A DNA stretch of 64,000 nt from Phanerochaete sordida (lineage: Eukaryota > Basidiomycota > Agaricomycetes > Polyporales > Phanerochaetaceae). The notes under the pieces were generated by a model. It saw nothing but the letters and a program-made list of their open reading frames with translations, ran no database searches and was not told the origin of the DNA. A program made the position numbers and the translations under genes. The DNA is taken from the NCBI GenBank assembly GCA_019973155.2, contig BPQB01000001.1, positions 2,294,001 to 2,358,000 on the forward strand, written 5' to 3'. Shown here in pieces: positions 24,251 through 38,300 of this stretch; position 1 is the first letter of the stretch, and each line of letters starts with the position of its first letter.

Positions 24251-25971
24251 ATGGACCCCCTTGGTATCATCGACGCACAATTCAACCGTGCTGTTGAAAT
24301 CGTCCAGAACCTGCCCAAGACGGGACCTATACAAACAGGTTATGAGGACAAGTTGAACATGTATAGGTGCGTTTCTGCCTATCGGCGTTGCCCCCCAGCT
24401 TACACCTCCTGTACCACCAGTCTGTTCAAGCAAGGTGACTGTCGCGCCACGCCGCATCGCTCGCGTTCACTCACTCCTGCCGACGTGCTTTTGGCACCCA
24501 GCTACCATGGGCAACGTGCAAGGTCCACGCCCGAGTATGTGGGAGCTGCTGCCGCGAGCCAAGTGGTGAGTGCTCTGCGTACCGTCCGGCAATCACATGC
24601 TGATTTCTGCAATGCTCTAGGGATGCCTGGGCAAAACACAAGGATCTCGACGCATACCAGGCCAAGGTCATGTATGTTGAAGCGTTGCTGAAGGTGTGGC
24701 AACTTGCAAGCCGCTGGCGTTGGTGGTCATGCATTTACCCATACCTAGGTGCTTCGGAGATATTCAGACAAGACGATCGCCATGGATTACGTACGAGAAC
24801 TTGAGTCGTACACAGCCGCGGCTCCAGACCTTGTCATGAGCGGTGAGATGCTTGCCATACTGCTCGTGCATATATCTCATGCGTTGCGAACCTAGGGTCT
24901 TTCTCCCGGTCCCGTTCCTCAAGCTCCTCGAGCTCTGGCTCCTCTCAAGCAGGGCCGTCGGGTTCACACTACTCGGGGGCAATGCGTGCATACCCTCCGG
25001 TTAGCCAGTCACCCTATAGATCCGGCTTTCATAACCCTGAGCATCACATGCATGTTCAGCACGAAAATCCGACACCCAGCGGAGAGGAACTAGACGAGCT
25101 ACCAGACGAACCTCGCCCTCCACCACCTGCGCCATCGTCAGTCTATGTCCAACAGATGAACCGTCCACAGTCGTCCCTCTCTTCCCGCCGGTATCGCACG
25201 CCCATGGCATCCATGCACCTGTCGCCACCACCAGCGAGCATGAGTGTGCCGCCAACGCAGCCCATGCCGCGGTTCGAGGCGCCATCGGCCTACGCCGAGC
25301 ACTCTTCTATCCCGTCCTCTGCATACGCCCCCTCCATAGCATCCTACCCCGCGGCGAGCACAAACCTGACGCGGACGGACATGGTGTCCTCGCCCGACCG
25401 CGCCTCGCTGCACCAGCCGTACCGCACCGGCAGCCTCCAGCCCGAATACACCGGCCGGCCGTACGCCCTGCAGACGAACCCCGCGCCGTTCAGCGCGCTC
25501 GAGCGCGCGATCCAGAACGTGCAGACGCACCTCGCGGCGCTCTCGGAGCGCATCGACTCGCTCGAAAACATCGCGCACCGCTCCGCCTCGTCGCTGAGCG
25601 GCAGCGGCGCGCGCTCGCCGCACTGGCTCGGCGCGCGCGGCGCGAGCCCGCTGCGCGCGCCGCACGCCGCGCTCACGTTCGAGGACGTCGGCATGTGGGC
25701 GCTCGTGCTGAACCCGCTCGCCGCGGTGCTCCTGCGCGTGCGCCGCGCCGCGGACTTCCTGCGCCACGGCGACAACCGCTCGCCGACGCTCGTCGTCCTG
25801 CGGCGGCTCATCCTCGACGTGTCCTTCTTGCTCTGCGTGCTCGCCGCCTCGCGCCTGGTGTGGCGCCGGAGCGGCACAAGGCGGCAGGCCGTACGGGACA
25901 CCCTCCAGCGCATCTGGTGGATCCTCATCGGCCGGCAGGTACCGCGCGTGCTTGTGGACCGTGGTATATGA
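24251..25971 (+). CDS. Acyl-CoA-binding protein with C-terminal membrane segments (ATG37/ACBD5-like)
   Basis: The first exons encode an acyl-CoA-binding domain: FNRAVEIVQNLPKTGPIQTG, YEDKLNMYSLFKQ, QGPRPSMWELLPRAKWDAW, AYQAKVMYVEALLKVLRRYS. It is followed by a Ser-rich linker, about 200 disordered residues rich in Pro, Ser and Tyr, a helix (LERAIQNVQTHLAALSERID), and two C-terminal hydrophobic segments (VGMWALVLNPLAAVLLRV and LDVSFLLCVLAASRLVW) before a basic tail. ACBP plus C-terminal tail anchor is the layout of yeast Atg37 and mammalian ACBD5, which sit on peroxisomes and help pexophagy; that role is inferred. Four short introns fall in the 5' 650 bp; the rest is one exon. Confidence 0.75.
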
Positions 25972-26144
25972 TCTTCGACGCTATGCTGTCGCGGTTGTGC
26001 TGGTTCGGTCCCGTGTCTGCGTGATATCTGCTACAGTGCTTGTCTCATGGTAGTACTAATCCGAGGGGCTATGCGTTGTATTTGCTCGTCACACTAATAC
26101 AGTTGGTGTTTCGTTGTCGCTACATGGTCATTCTTATCATCCGT

Positions 26145-27969
<1,825 letters not shown>

Positions 27970-28077
27970 TCAGCAATCGGTGAGATCAGTTCACCCCAAA
28001 CCTGTGACTCCTTCCGGTTCACACATTCCTCCTCCCACCACGTCCCGGTTTCATACGTCCAGCTGACCCGGGGGGCG

Positions 28078-28699
28078 ATGTCTTTCACGAATCTGTATTA
28101 CAAGAGGGTGGGCATCTACACAATGCAGTCCAGCTGACTACGCCAACGAGGAGTGTCCATTTCAGACGGCAGGGACGCCCCGGGCGTGCTACGTGTGTTA
28201 CAAGCCCACAACTACTGTCCTCGCCACCGTAAACACTGTAGACTTTGTCTATTGTTGTGACGGACATTTGGCAGACCCAGGCTTTGCGGCCAAGGTCAGC
28301 AACAGCGGCGAAGGGACCGTGGCAGGGACTCAGAAGGCGGGGCTGAGTCCCGAGGAGATCGCCAAGGTCAAGGCGGAATGGGAAGAGCGGCAGGCTCGGA
28401 AGAAGGAGAAGGAGAAGAGCAAGGATGCGGATAAGGATCAGGAGAAAGAGAAGGAGAAGAAGGCTTCAGACAAGACCCAGGAGGATAAGGAGGGAAAGTT
28501 GGCCAAGGATCGCCAGTCTGCGACGCCACCGAGCTCCAGTCCTCGTCCTGATACCCCTCAGGCTACCCACGAACGATATACCCTCCATCGCGACGTCTTC
28601 GCGATGCGACAGGCAGAGCATCGCAGGCGTAAGCAGACCGCACAGGCCAACGCGCTCGCGCCGCGTTTGCCACAGGCTCCCCGAGCTCCCCTTCCCTAG
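28078..28699 (+). CDS. VFA1: Vfa1-like Vps4-associated protein
   Basis: Exon 1 (28078-28107, MSFTNLYYKR) splices to TAGTPRACYVCYKPTTTVL. The CxxC pair (CYVC) and the later YCCDGHL form the small zinc-binding motif of the AAA-ATPase Vps4-associated family. A long Lys/Glu-rich coiled coil follows (KVKAEWEERQARKKEKEKSK), then a basic C-terminal region. In yeast Vfa1 binds and stimulates the ESCRT-disassembling ATPase Vps4 at endosomes. Length about 185 residues is normal. Divergent from SFA1 with 177 bp between starts. Confidence 0.85.
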
Positions 28700-29301
28700 G
28701 ACATTGGCTAGAGGGCCAGCAGGTATGTAGCTCGTTCCGACCATCGTACCCTGTCGGGGGACTTCGCGATGCCTATCGGCTCACATGATGGTGCTCCATA
28801 CTCCAGCCTAACCATACCCACAATGCCATTGTTCCCATGTCGTATGGTGAGTCTAAACTGACCTCATGTCCGTCCAACCGTAGCTGCACTGCTCACGTGT
28901 GCCCTATAGTCCTAATGTCCCCGGATGCCACGGCACCGTAGAGACCCTCGGTCGGAATCTTGCGCGATGACGAGCCTCGTCTCAGAACATACTGTGCACC
29001 AGCTATCCGTGATCGTCCGAGCCCAGAAACATGCAGCCCGAGTTCCGTTGAGAACTTGTCTCGGGCCTGCCACTGTCGCTCGTGAGAAGGAGCGAATCTC
29101 CCCGAGACCGCAGCCCTTTAGCAGCTAACGACGCGCAGTCACACGGTATTCTTTCCGCCGCATATCCGACGCCACAAGGCTATCGCAGACGAGTGCGCTT
29201 GTTTCGTGAGCTCTGGTATATTACGAAGCGGGATGTAGAGTACAGACTGATCCATTAACCATCGGCCACTTCCCAAAGTCCAAGAACACAGCTCTATAAA
29301 A
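28700..29301. other. intergenic DNA
   Basis: 600 bp between the convergent VFA1-like and nucleoside transporter genes. No ORF with domain or splice support. Confidence 0.5.
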
Positions 29302-30887
29302 TCAACCAATGAAAGGATTGCATCCGCAGACTGCTGCGCGAACCGCAAAACTAGCAAAGCTCCCCACTGCTAAGCCTCCGACCAGGTGGAAACTCGCGAC
29401 CGTTGCCGCAACATCGACGTCCTCCACTCTGCCCTTGAGACGAGGGTTGTGTTCGACAGAAGGTGCAGCCATCATGCACAGACTTGAGACATAGCCATTG
29501 CTCATGCCGAAGGCAGCGAGTATGAGCATGAAGAGTACGTCGGAGCTGATGATAGCCGTGGATGGCCCACTAGCCGAGGACCGTTGGATGTTGCACATCA
29601 GGAAGACCGGAATAAATAGCGTGCGAGCCAGAGACATGACAAGGAGGCGTCTTGAGGCCCAGATGAGGACACGTTGGAACTGGCAGATGTAGCGACCGAG
29701 GAAATCTCCGAGGTTGAAGACGAAGAAGTGAATGGCGGTGAAAAGCAGTGGGTGGGTCCTGGGGTCGGTGGGTAGGATCGATAGCGTTATTGGCGGGAAT
29801 ACCGACTGGGAGCCTATCAGTATTGCATTAAATCGGAAATGAATAAATGCGTACCAGTGTGGTGATGAACACGTATGCTACCGAGAAGTTGAAGACGACA
29901 TTGGTTTTCGCGATGCGGAGAAGTTGGCTTCTCTTCTCTTCACGAGCTGAGTCGGAGCCGCCAACTTGGTGCGAAGCATGGTTGAAACGGCCCACGAGCT
30001 CATGATACGCGGGGATGCGAGTGAGCTGCATGTGGGCTGCGGCGCTGACCAGGTAGAATAGAGTCGACAAGGCGAAGAAGAGGAAGGCAGACTTCTCCTC
30101 TGGTTCCGCGTCGACGGCAGCTCCTGGCGCTGGCGGATTGCGCAGCGAGATGGCTGCGCTAACAACCTCCACCCCGCTGACGGCCACAGCAATGGCAGCT
30201 TGCCCTGACATCATAGACTGGAGGGCGGTCGGTCCAAACAGAGATGCCACTGCAATGACCGAGGTCTGCAGGTACGACCCCGCAGCGGCTTGAGCGACAC
30301 CGTTCAATATTGTGAACACGAAGAATACTTCGGCAGAGGGATGGAAGTAGGTGCTGAGCGTAAGCATGAGGGTGAGAATTGTCAACGCCGCTATGGACAG
30401 CAGTGCTCTTCGCGAGTTGGTAGACTAGTAGTATGCAGTATGAGTTGGGCGCGAACGAGCAATGTACAGATACGTACCTGCTTCTCTGTTGCTGTGGCAT
30501 GGGCGAGGAAGAAGAAATTCGCCACAGTAAACGTTGTAGATAGGTACGAGCTGAATGTATCCCTCAAGGGTGAGCCCGCGACCCTCGAGAGAAAGTACGG
30601 CGACGCAGTTATCAAGGCTGTTCATTCTCAGGTTATGGTGCGCAGGTCCGGACAAGGCGCGGACACTCACCGTTCCAAGGCAGGAGCACTGCACAACCTA
30701 GGATGAAATGTATCCATCCTATTCGATGATCGTGCGTGACCGCGTGCTCATGGGCAACGAATCCCTCAGCCAACGCCTCCTCGTCGTCCTCTAGCTGCAG
30801 GTCGACCGTGGCATGCGATACGTCTTGCGGTATAGGATGGTATAGTGCGTCTGTTTCGCTGGCCGAGTTCCTGCGGTGTACGGACAT
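29302..30887 (-). CDS. Equilibrative nucleoside transporter (ENT/SLC29 family)
   Basis: The start is MSVHRRNSASETDALYHP (30887). The acidic cytoplasmic N-terminus is followed by the first helix, which ends in the family signature (IGWIHFILGCAVLLPWNVLI). About eleven hydrophobic segments run through the remaining exons. They include FTILNGVAQAAAGSYLQTSV, the conserved ENT block FGPTALQSMMSGQAAIAVAV, NVVFNFSVAYVFITTLSVFP, FNLGDFLGRYICQF and SNGYVSSLCMMAAP. A charged loop follows helix 6 as usual. The product should move nucleosides across the plasma or vacuolar membrane. The stop is at 29302. Divergent from MIP1, with 254 bp between starts. Confidence 0.9.
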
Positions 30888-31141
30888 CGTCGTCCGTCGT
30901 CGTTGCTGCAGAGCAGATGAAGGATGTTGTGGCAAGAGAGCTCGACCACACGCTTTGGATGCCGCGGGGCGCCACAAGCGCCCATATGACGGAACGGGTA
31001 ATTGCCCCCGCTTGCAAAGCGCGCCGAAATATTTCGCGGCTGGTCTTGAGGCTACTCTCACCTCTCCTCCCTGAGGCACTGCGCTGCTGCTCGAACAATC
31101 TACATCTATCTTGCTTCAGACTACTCGATGTTAGAGCCTCG

Positions 31142-34100
31142 ATGCTCGCAAAACTTTCAAACTTACCTGGCTCTTCACGACTTCTTCACACGAGCCGTAC
31201 CAACCTCGTCCTCCAGCAGAAGCCTCTACCGGCCTCTGCAACACCGAGAAGGGCGTCAGCCGCAGCCAAAAAGAGGGAGGAGGCCAAGAAAGAGGCAGAA
31301 CCCGCTACGAAGCCACAGCGGTCTGATGAACCCCGTCACGGTATGTCACCTCTTCGCTCAGTTGCAGCGAAGCCATTCAAACGATATCACTCTTTCCAGC
31401 CAAGCGGAACGAAGTGGGAGTCCAGCTCCTGTCTAGGAGACTTCACCAGCAAATCTTCCGCAATGTCTCCTTCCCACCGCCTAACGAAGCGTTCGTACGC
31501 ATCGCCCGTGACCACCTCCAGATGCATGGGCTCGATCCTAGCCAGGGATCCGTGCTACCGGATGTTGGTTTCACCCTACCAGCATTACAAGGTCGCACGC
31601 TCGACGAACACTTCTACCGCATCGGCTCTGTCGCGGCGCAGCCGTGGCTCGACCTCGCCAAGGACCTCGTTTCGACAGAACTGCTACCCAAACCCAGTCC
31701 GGACGAGTGGTGCCTCGAGCCGGGGTGGACGAAGTATATCCCTCATCCCGATGGCGGCAACTACCATGTGCATGTGCCATACCCCGAGCACGACGGAAAG
31801 CCAGAGCAGATGCTCGTCTTCGACGTCGAGACCATGCATGAATACAGCCCGTATGCGATCATGGCGTGCGCAGCGACGAAGAATGGCTGGTACTCCTGGG
31901 TCTCGCCTTGGCTCCTCGGCCAGACATCGGAAACCCAGCAGCTTATCCCTCTTGGCGACCCATCCGTTCCTCGCGTCATAGTAGGACACAACGTCTCGTA
32001 CGACCGCGCTCGTATTCTCGAAGAGTACAGCACAGTCGGTACGCAGAACCGTTTCATCGATACTATGGCTCTCCATGTGGCTGTCAAGGGTATCTCCTCT
32101 CACCAACGACCTGCCTGGATGAAGTATCGCAAGAACAAGGAGATGGAGATTGCGCAGAAAGAGGAAGCTGTTGACGCGGTGCTGAAGCTCTTGGAGGAGA
32201 CTGAGCGGCAGCAGCAAGAGGAACAGGACGCCGACAAAAGGGAAGAGCTCCGCCGTCTCAAGCAAGCCATGGAGGAGAGTTTGCCGCAGCTCATGGCCGG
32301 TGAAGAAGCCGAAGCTGAGTTATCGTCCAAACGATGGGAAGACATCACATCCGCGAACTCGCTTGCAGATGTCGCCAAGCTTCACTGCAACATCGAAGTC
32401 GACAAGACTATTCGAGACGACTTCGGAAGCCGTACACGAGAGGAGATCTTGAGCAAGGTCGAGTCTTACCTGGACTACTGCTCGTCGGATGTGTTCGTCA
32501 CGCATGCTGTCTACCGCAAGGTCCTCCCCGGTTTCCTCGAATCTTGTCCGAGCCCTGTCTCCTTCGCAGGCATTCTGACGATGGGCTCTGCGCTATTGAC
32601 GGTGAACCACGAATGGGAGCGTTACATCGAGAACGCCGAAAACACCTACAAAGAGTTGGAGGATAAGGTGAAGGAACGGCTCCTCGAGTTGGCGCATCAG
32701 GCAAAGGACATGATGGAGAGCGAGAAGTGGAAAGAGGATGTTTGGCTCAGCCAGCTGGATTGGACACCGAAGGTAGCCGGCAAGACCAGAGGGATTGGCG
32801 TGGTAAGTATAACTCACCTCATAATGATATCGACGCTAACTTTTATGGTAGGAGCATGACGCTTCCGCGACAGGGCTTGCACCGGAGGTTTCAAACACCA
32901 AATCGCCTATGGTCCCTGCGTGGTATGCGCAATTCATGTCCGCAGGGCCATCCGACGCAGCCATCACAAATCGTATGCTGCCATACCTCCTCAGACTCTC
33001 CGTCGACGGCTCCCCTCTTGTCTACGATACCAAGCTTGGATGGCATTATCTGGTCGACGGCGAGGCTACCCGTCTCCCCACCGCTAAGTCGTCGAAAGTC
33101 GTTAGCGTTCTCAGCCGCTCCCACGGCTTGAAGCTGCTGAAAGACGAAAGGCTGTCCTCCTGCAACGACGACCTGACTACGGCTCTGTGCTCTGGTGATA
33201 AAGATCCAGCAACCTTGAAGCTCGTCCTTGCTCTCGCCAAGAAGACTGCGAAGCTCAGCCCTAAGAAGGTAGCCAAGGAACAGTGCCTTGCCAATCTCGA
33301 TTGGACTCCTTCGGAGGCCCCCGTTGCGGACACAGAAATCCCGCTCACTGCGCCAGCGAAGAAGTCTGAAAGACCTAAGCCACCTGCTGTGCACTGGCCC
33401 AAGTGGTACTGGGAACTGGCGAAGCCGAGGAAAGACTTTCCTCCAGGCTCCCTCGACGTTACCGTGCGTAACCGCATTGCTCCCATCCTCCTCCGCCTCT
33501 CTTGGCAGGGCTGGCCGTTGTTTCACTCCCGCGAGCACGGCTGGACATTCCGCGTCGATCCAGGCTCAGACTTCCAGTCTCGTACTCTCCCGCTCACCTT
33601 CTACGATGCTGCCGACGACGCGCTCCAGGAGTCAGTCTTGCGCGGCGGCTACACGTTCTACAAGCTTCCCCACAAGGATGGCGAGAAGGCCAACGTCGGT
33701 AGCCCGCTCAGCAAGACCTTCATGAAGTACGCGCAAGATGGCACCCTGACGAGTCCGGGCGACGAAGCGAAGGATGCCTTGGACATGAACGCCCAGTGCA
33801 GCTATTGGATCAGCGCGAGAGATCGTGTCCTGAACCAGATGGTTGTCTGGCAGAAGGAGCAGCACAAGATGGGCTTTTCTCCCGGTCCGGGCGAGAAATG
33901 GGGTATTATCATCCCGCAGGTCATCACGATGGGTACCGTCACCCGCCGTGCCATCGAGAAGACGTGGCTCACCGCGAGCAATGCGAAGAAGAACCGCGTC
34001 GGTTCTGAGCTGAAGGCGATGGTTCGCGCACCCGACGGCTATGCCATCGTCGGAGCAGATGTCGACTCAGAAGAACTTTGGATCTCCAGTGTCATGGGGG

Positions 34101-35260
34101 ACGCACAGTTCGGTCTGCATGGCGCCACCGCGATTGGCTGGATGACACTCGAGGGGACGAAGGCCGCGGGTACGGATCTCCATTCGAAAACGGCGAGCAT
34201 CCTGGGCATCTCCCGTGACCAGGCCAAAGTCTTCAACTACTCTCGTATCTATGGTGCGGGTATGCGACATGCCGTCCTCCTCCTTCTCCAAGCGAATCCT
34301 GGCATGCTGCCTGAAGAGGCCCAGAAACTGGCAGAGAACCTGTACGCTTCGACGAAAGGCAAGAACACGCATCGTGCAGATATCTTTGGGCGCAAGTTCT
34401 GGTTCGGTGGCACGGAAAGCTTCGTCTTCAACAAGCTCGAAGAGATCGCTCTCTCGGATAGGCCCCAGACCCCTGCTCTCGGCTGCGGAATCACCTATGC
34501 CTTGTCCAAGGAGCATCTGCCCGCCGAGTTTGGCTCGGACTACATGACCTCGCGCATCAACTGGGTGGTCCAATCCTCTGGCGTCGACTACCTGCATCTC
34601 CTCATCGTGTCCATGGACTATTTGACGAAGAAGTACGACATCAAGGCCCGGTACCTCATCTCCGTCCACGACGAACTGCGATACCTCGTCAAGGAGGAGG
34701 ACAAATATCGCGCGGCTCTAGCCCTGCAGATCGCCAACCTGTGGACCCGATGCATGTTTGCCGTGAAGCTGGGTCTGGACGACCTCCCGCAAGGCGTCGG
34801 CTTCTTCTCTGCGGTCGACATCGACAGGGTCCTGCGCAAGGAAGTCGACATGCCCTGCGTTACCCCATCCCAACCTGAGCCCATCCCTCCTGGCGAGAGC
34901 CTTGACATCTACAAACTCCTCGACAAGACTGGTGGCACCTTGCAACACGATGGGTCGCCGATGGTGGAGGAACCGCCTCCGGGCGACGTGCCGGAGGGCT
35001 ACAAGGAACCGAACTACCTGGCCCACCGTGCCAGCAACGCTGCGTGGCTGCGTGCCCAGGCGACTGCGGAGTTCGCTGAAATCAAGGCCCTCGCCCAGAA
35101 GGCTTACGGGAAGAAATTCCCGGGCAAGATAGGCGGCGGGGCGCGCGGAAAGAAGACCAAGAAACCGCTGGATCCAAAACAACTTCTAGAACGGCAGCAG
35201 ATAGGAGAGATTGACCTTGCTGAGGCGTTGGCGGCCACGGTGGAGTGGTCGCGCACCTAA
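31142..35260 (+). CDS. MIP1: Mitochondrial DNA polymerase gamma catalytic subunit
   Basis: Three exons (introns about 31340-31398 and 32802-32851) give about 1,336 residues. MLAKLSNLPGSSRLLHTSRT is a mitochondrial presequence. The 3'-5' exonuclease motifs are Exo I VFDVETM, Exo II VGHNVSYDRARI and Exo III YCSSDVFVTHAVY. Family A polymerase motifs follow: A GADVDSEELWISSVMGD, B RDQAKVFNYSRIYGAG and C ISVHDELRYLV. The catalytic Asp residues of A and C are present, so a proofreading polymerase is predicted. It replicates and repairs mitochondrial DNA. The C-terminus carries a Lys-rich extension (KIGGGARGKKTKKPLDPKQL), as seen in fungal Mip1. RIM1, its ssDNA-binding partner, lies 4.9 kb downstream. 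Confidence 0.95.
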
Positions 35261-35373
35261 TTTATTCGCTACTTATACGCTTGCTTAACTACGATACAAC
35301 TACGACACAGCGTCTTACATCGATACAGTACTTCTCTAGTTGCATACATGATATGTTGTTGTCGCTCCGCAGA

Positions 35374-38300
35374 TCACGAGGACAAAATATCCATGACCAC
35401 ACCTTCAAACGTACGAGCTTAGTATCCAGAAGGGCAGCGAGAAGCTGAGCGACTTACCAGCAGCGATCGTTTCGCCACCGCGGCGGATCAAGACCCTCCC
35501 CATCTCCTTGTTGACTGAGAATGGCTCTAGGGGTATCGGCTGGACAATGGTGGCAGGCCCGGAATACGCGGAAGTACGCAAAGTAATCTGAACTTCTGCC
35601 GATGCGCTCTTCGTGAGAACTCGTGGGTTAGCCTTGATTACGGTTCCAGTTGCACGGTCGATAGTTGCTATGAGCTTGGTTATACTTGCGGGCACGTCTC
35701 TGGAATGGTGGAATAGTTCGATCTACGGCGCCGTTCAGTTTATGTGAGCCTTAAAAACAAGCTGGGGAACTCACTGAAGCACCAGTAGTAATGGGGACTT
35801 GAATGTCGAAAACAATGATACGAGCTGAGAAACTGCGCGCAAGTGGGATGACAGCAGAAGGTGGGCACAGCACGCTGCCGATGTTGAGATGCACCGGGTC
35901 GATAGAAGTGAGATAGAGTGTGACGCTTGAGCCAGCAGCGGCCCACTGAAGACTGTCGCCTTCGGAGTCAATCACTAGTGCGAAAAAAATTAGCAAGGCG
36001 CGTTGGTTCACGGAAGGAAAACTCACTCCTCACGACCGCGGTTTCGTCACCGGGCAAGACACGTAAACGTTCTCCCACTTGGACAAGACCGCTGCAAACG
36101 CGACCCACGACGGCAGTGCCCGATGCCTGTCCTTTGAAGACGTTGGAAATGGGGAAACGCAGTGGAGCAGTGATGTCGCGGGTAGGAGGCTCCAGCTCGT
36201 CTGCAGACAGAATTAGACTCGACAATCCTAAGTATACCGCGAAGACGTACCGAGGTAGTCGACGAGGGTAGGGCCCTTGTACCACACGTTGAGCGGCTCG
36301 GCCTCTGGGCCCTCGCGCTTGACCAGGTTAATGCCCGCCATCGCACCGACAGGAACGAAGCGAGTCTTTGAGGGCTGGAAGCCCGACTGGACGAGGAACG
36401 GACGGAGCAGGCTGCAGATCTCCTCGTAGCGAGCCTGCGACCACTCCACCTGGTCGAGCTTGTTCACCGCGACGACCACCTGACCGACGCCGAGGCTGCG
36501 GACGAGGAGCAGGTGCTCGCGCGTCTGTCCGCCCCTGTCGAAGCCTGCCTCAAACTCGCCCGTGGCGGCATCGACGACCAGCAGTGCGCAGTCCGCTTGC
36601 GAGGCGCCGGAGATCATGTTCGGGATGAAGTCTTTGTGGCCTGGCGCATCGAGGATGGTGATCTGTCGGTGCGGCGTGTTCATAATTTGCGACGCCACGT
36701 CCATAGTAATACCTCTACAAAAAGAGGTCACGAAGAGTGAGTGAGACATTACGAAATAGACATGAGAGCGTACCGTTCCCGCTCTTCGCTAGTGCCGTCG
36801 AACTCCCAAGCCCAGCTGAAGCTACTCTTGCCAATCTTGCCACTGGCTCTTTCGTTGGCGACACGCTTCTTCTCGTCCATCTTTCCGAGCTCATAAAGCA
36901 ATCTGCCCATAAGCGTCGACTTGCCAGCGTCGACATGGCCTGGGAAGGACATGGATACGCATAAAGCAACAATGTTGTCGGAGTGCACTCACCAATGACG
37001 ACGAGGTTGACAGCTCTCTTGTCGCTGTCACCTTGCAACGCTTGCTTTGCCTCTTCCAGGACCTTCTCACGCGCGATGGTAATCTTCGGCGGCGGCTCGT
37101 CTGCCTGTACCGCGTCATCGTCCTGCATGAGGTTCAACCCGGACAGGTCCAGAGATTGTGCGTCTTTGCCACGAAGCGGCGTTGACATCCCTGACTTCTT
37201 GCCGCCCGCTGGGCCCTTCTTCGACGTCGACGGTGCCGGAAGCTTGGCGGTTGTCTCCGCCGCCTTCTTCTGCTCGGCGAGCTTCTGCGCCTTCTCGGCC
37301 TTTTCACGTTCCTTAGCAGCTACATATATTTCAGAATACAGTCAGTACATGCTCATGCCCGCTGAACAGATGATCAAGTTCTAATGGGTAACGGGGAGGT
37401 GGCAGAGGATGCTCGGGAGGCTGTCGACACTGTCGACTTCGCTGCATGCGTGGAGGTGGACGCGGATCGCGGGCCCAAGGATGTGCCGCGGCGGGCGTTG
37501 AAAACGACGTCGTCTGGGCTTGGGACGTCGAATGCGAAGCTCTGAGAAGATGCTGTCGAAGGAGGCGGAGGCACGTCGGCCCGCCTATGTGTCTTGCGCC
37601 GCGGTTTCTCGCGGATGGCCCGGAGTTCTCGCGAGGACGTGCTCTCCTTCGGCTTCGACCCGGCTTGCGAGTCGTGCTCGCGTACAGAAGAGCCATCCTC
37701 GTCAGTGAGCACCTTCGCAAAGGGTGACGGAGTCGCACGCGAACGGCTAGGCTTCGTTGTAAACATGGGCATGTCCAGCGGCGCCAGCGCAGGCTCGTTC
37801 TCGGTCTCGCCTTCAGAGAGCTTGGTATATCGCTTGCTCTTCATGGCTAGCTTGGACTGCTTTGTTTCGGAAGGTCTCGTAGCGAACACATCTACAGCTC
37901 GACGCGAAGGTTTTGTGCGCTCAGGTTTCGCAAGGCTGCCCAGCGACTGGTATGTTGTGGTGATTGCGGTCGTAGCCGTGGGTCCATTCACGATCGGCGA
38001 GATGTACTCGGTGCGAGCCTTCGGGAGGGCCAGCGCAGAGGCTTCGTAAGTCATGGGTTTGGCTTTGGCCTTCGCCATCGGTGAGCCTTGCTGAGCAGCT
38101 TTCGCCTGCGCAAGCTGAGCAAGCTTGGACGTCCGCGTCTTTGTTTCTGTAGTACTAGGAGCAGAGACTCGGGACATGGGAGGGGATACAGCGGGAATAG
38201 AAGCCTCAGTGGCAGTGGGGGGATGGCCGTCCTGCGGAAGACTCGTAGCAGAACGATGGCTAGATAATGCTGCCAAATCGGCAGCAGGAGTGGCAGAGTC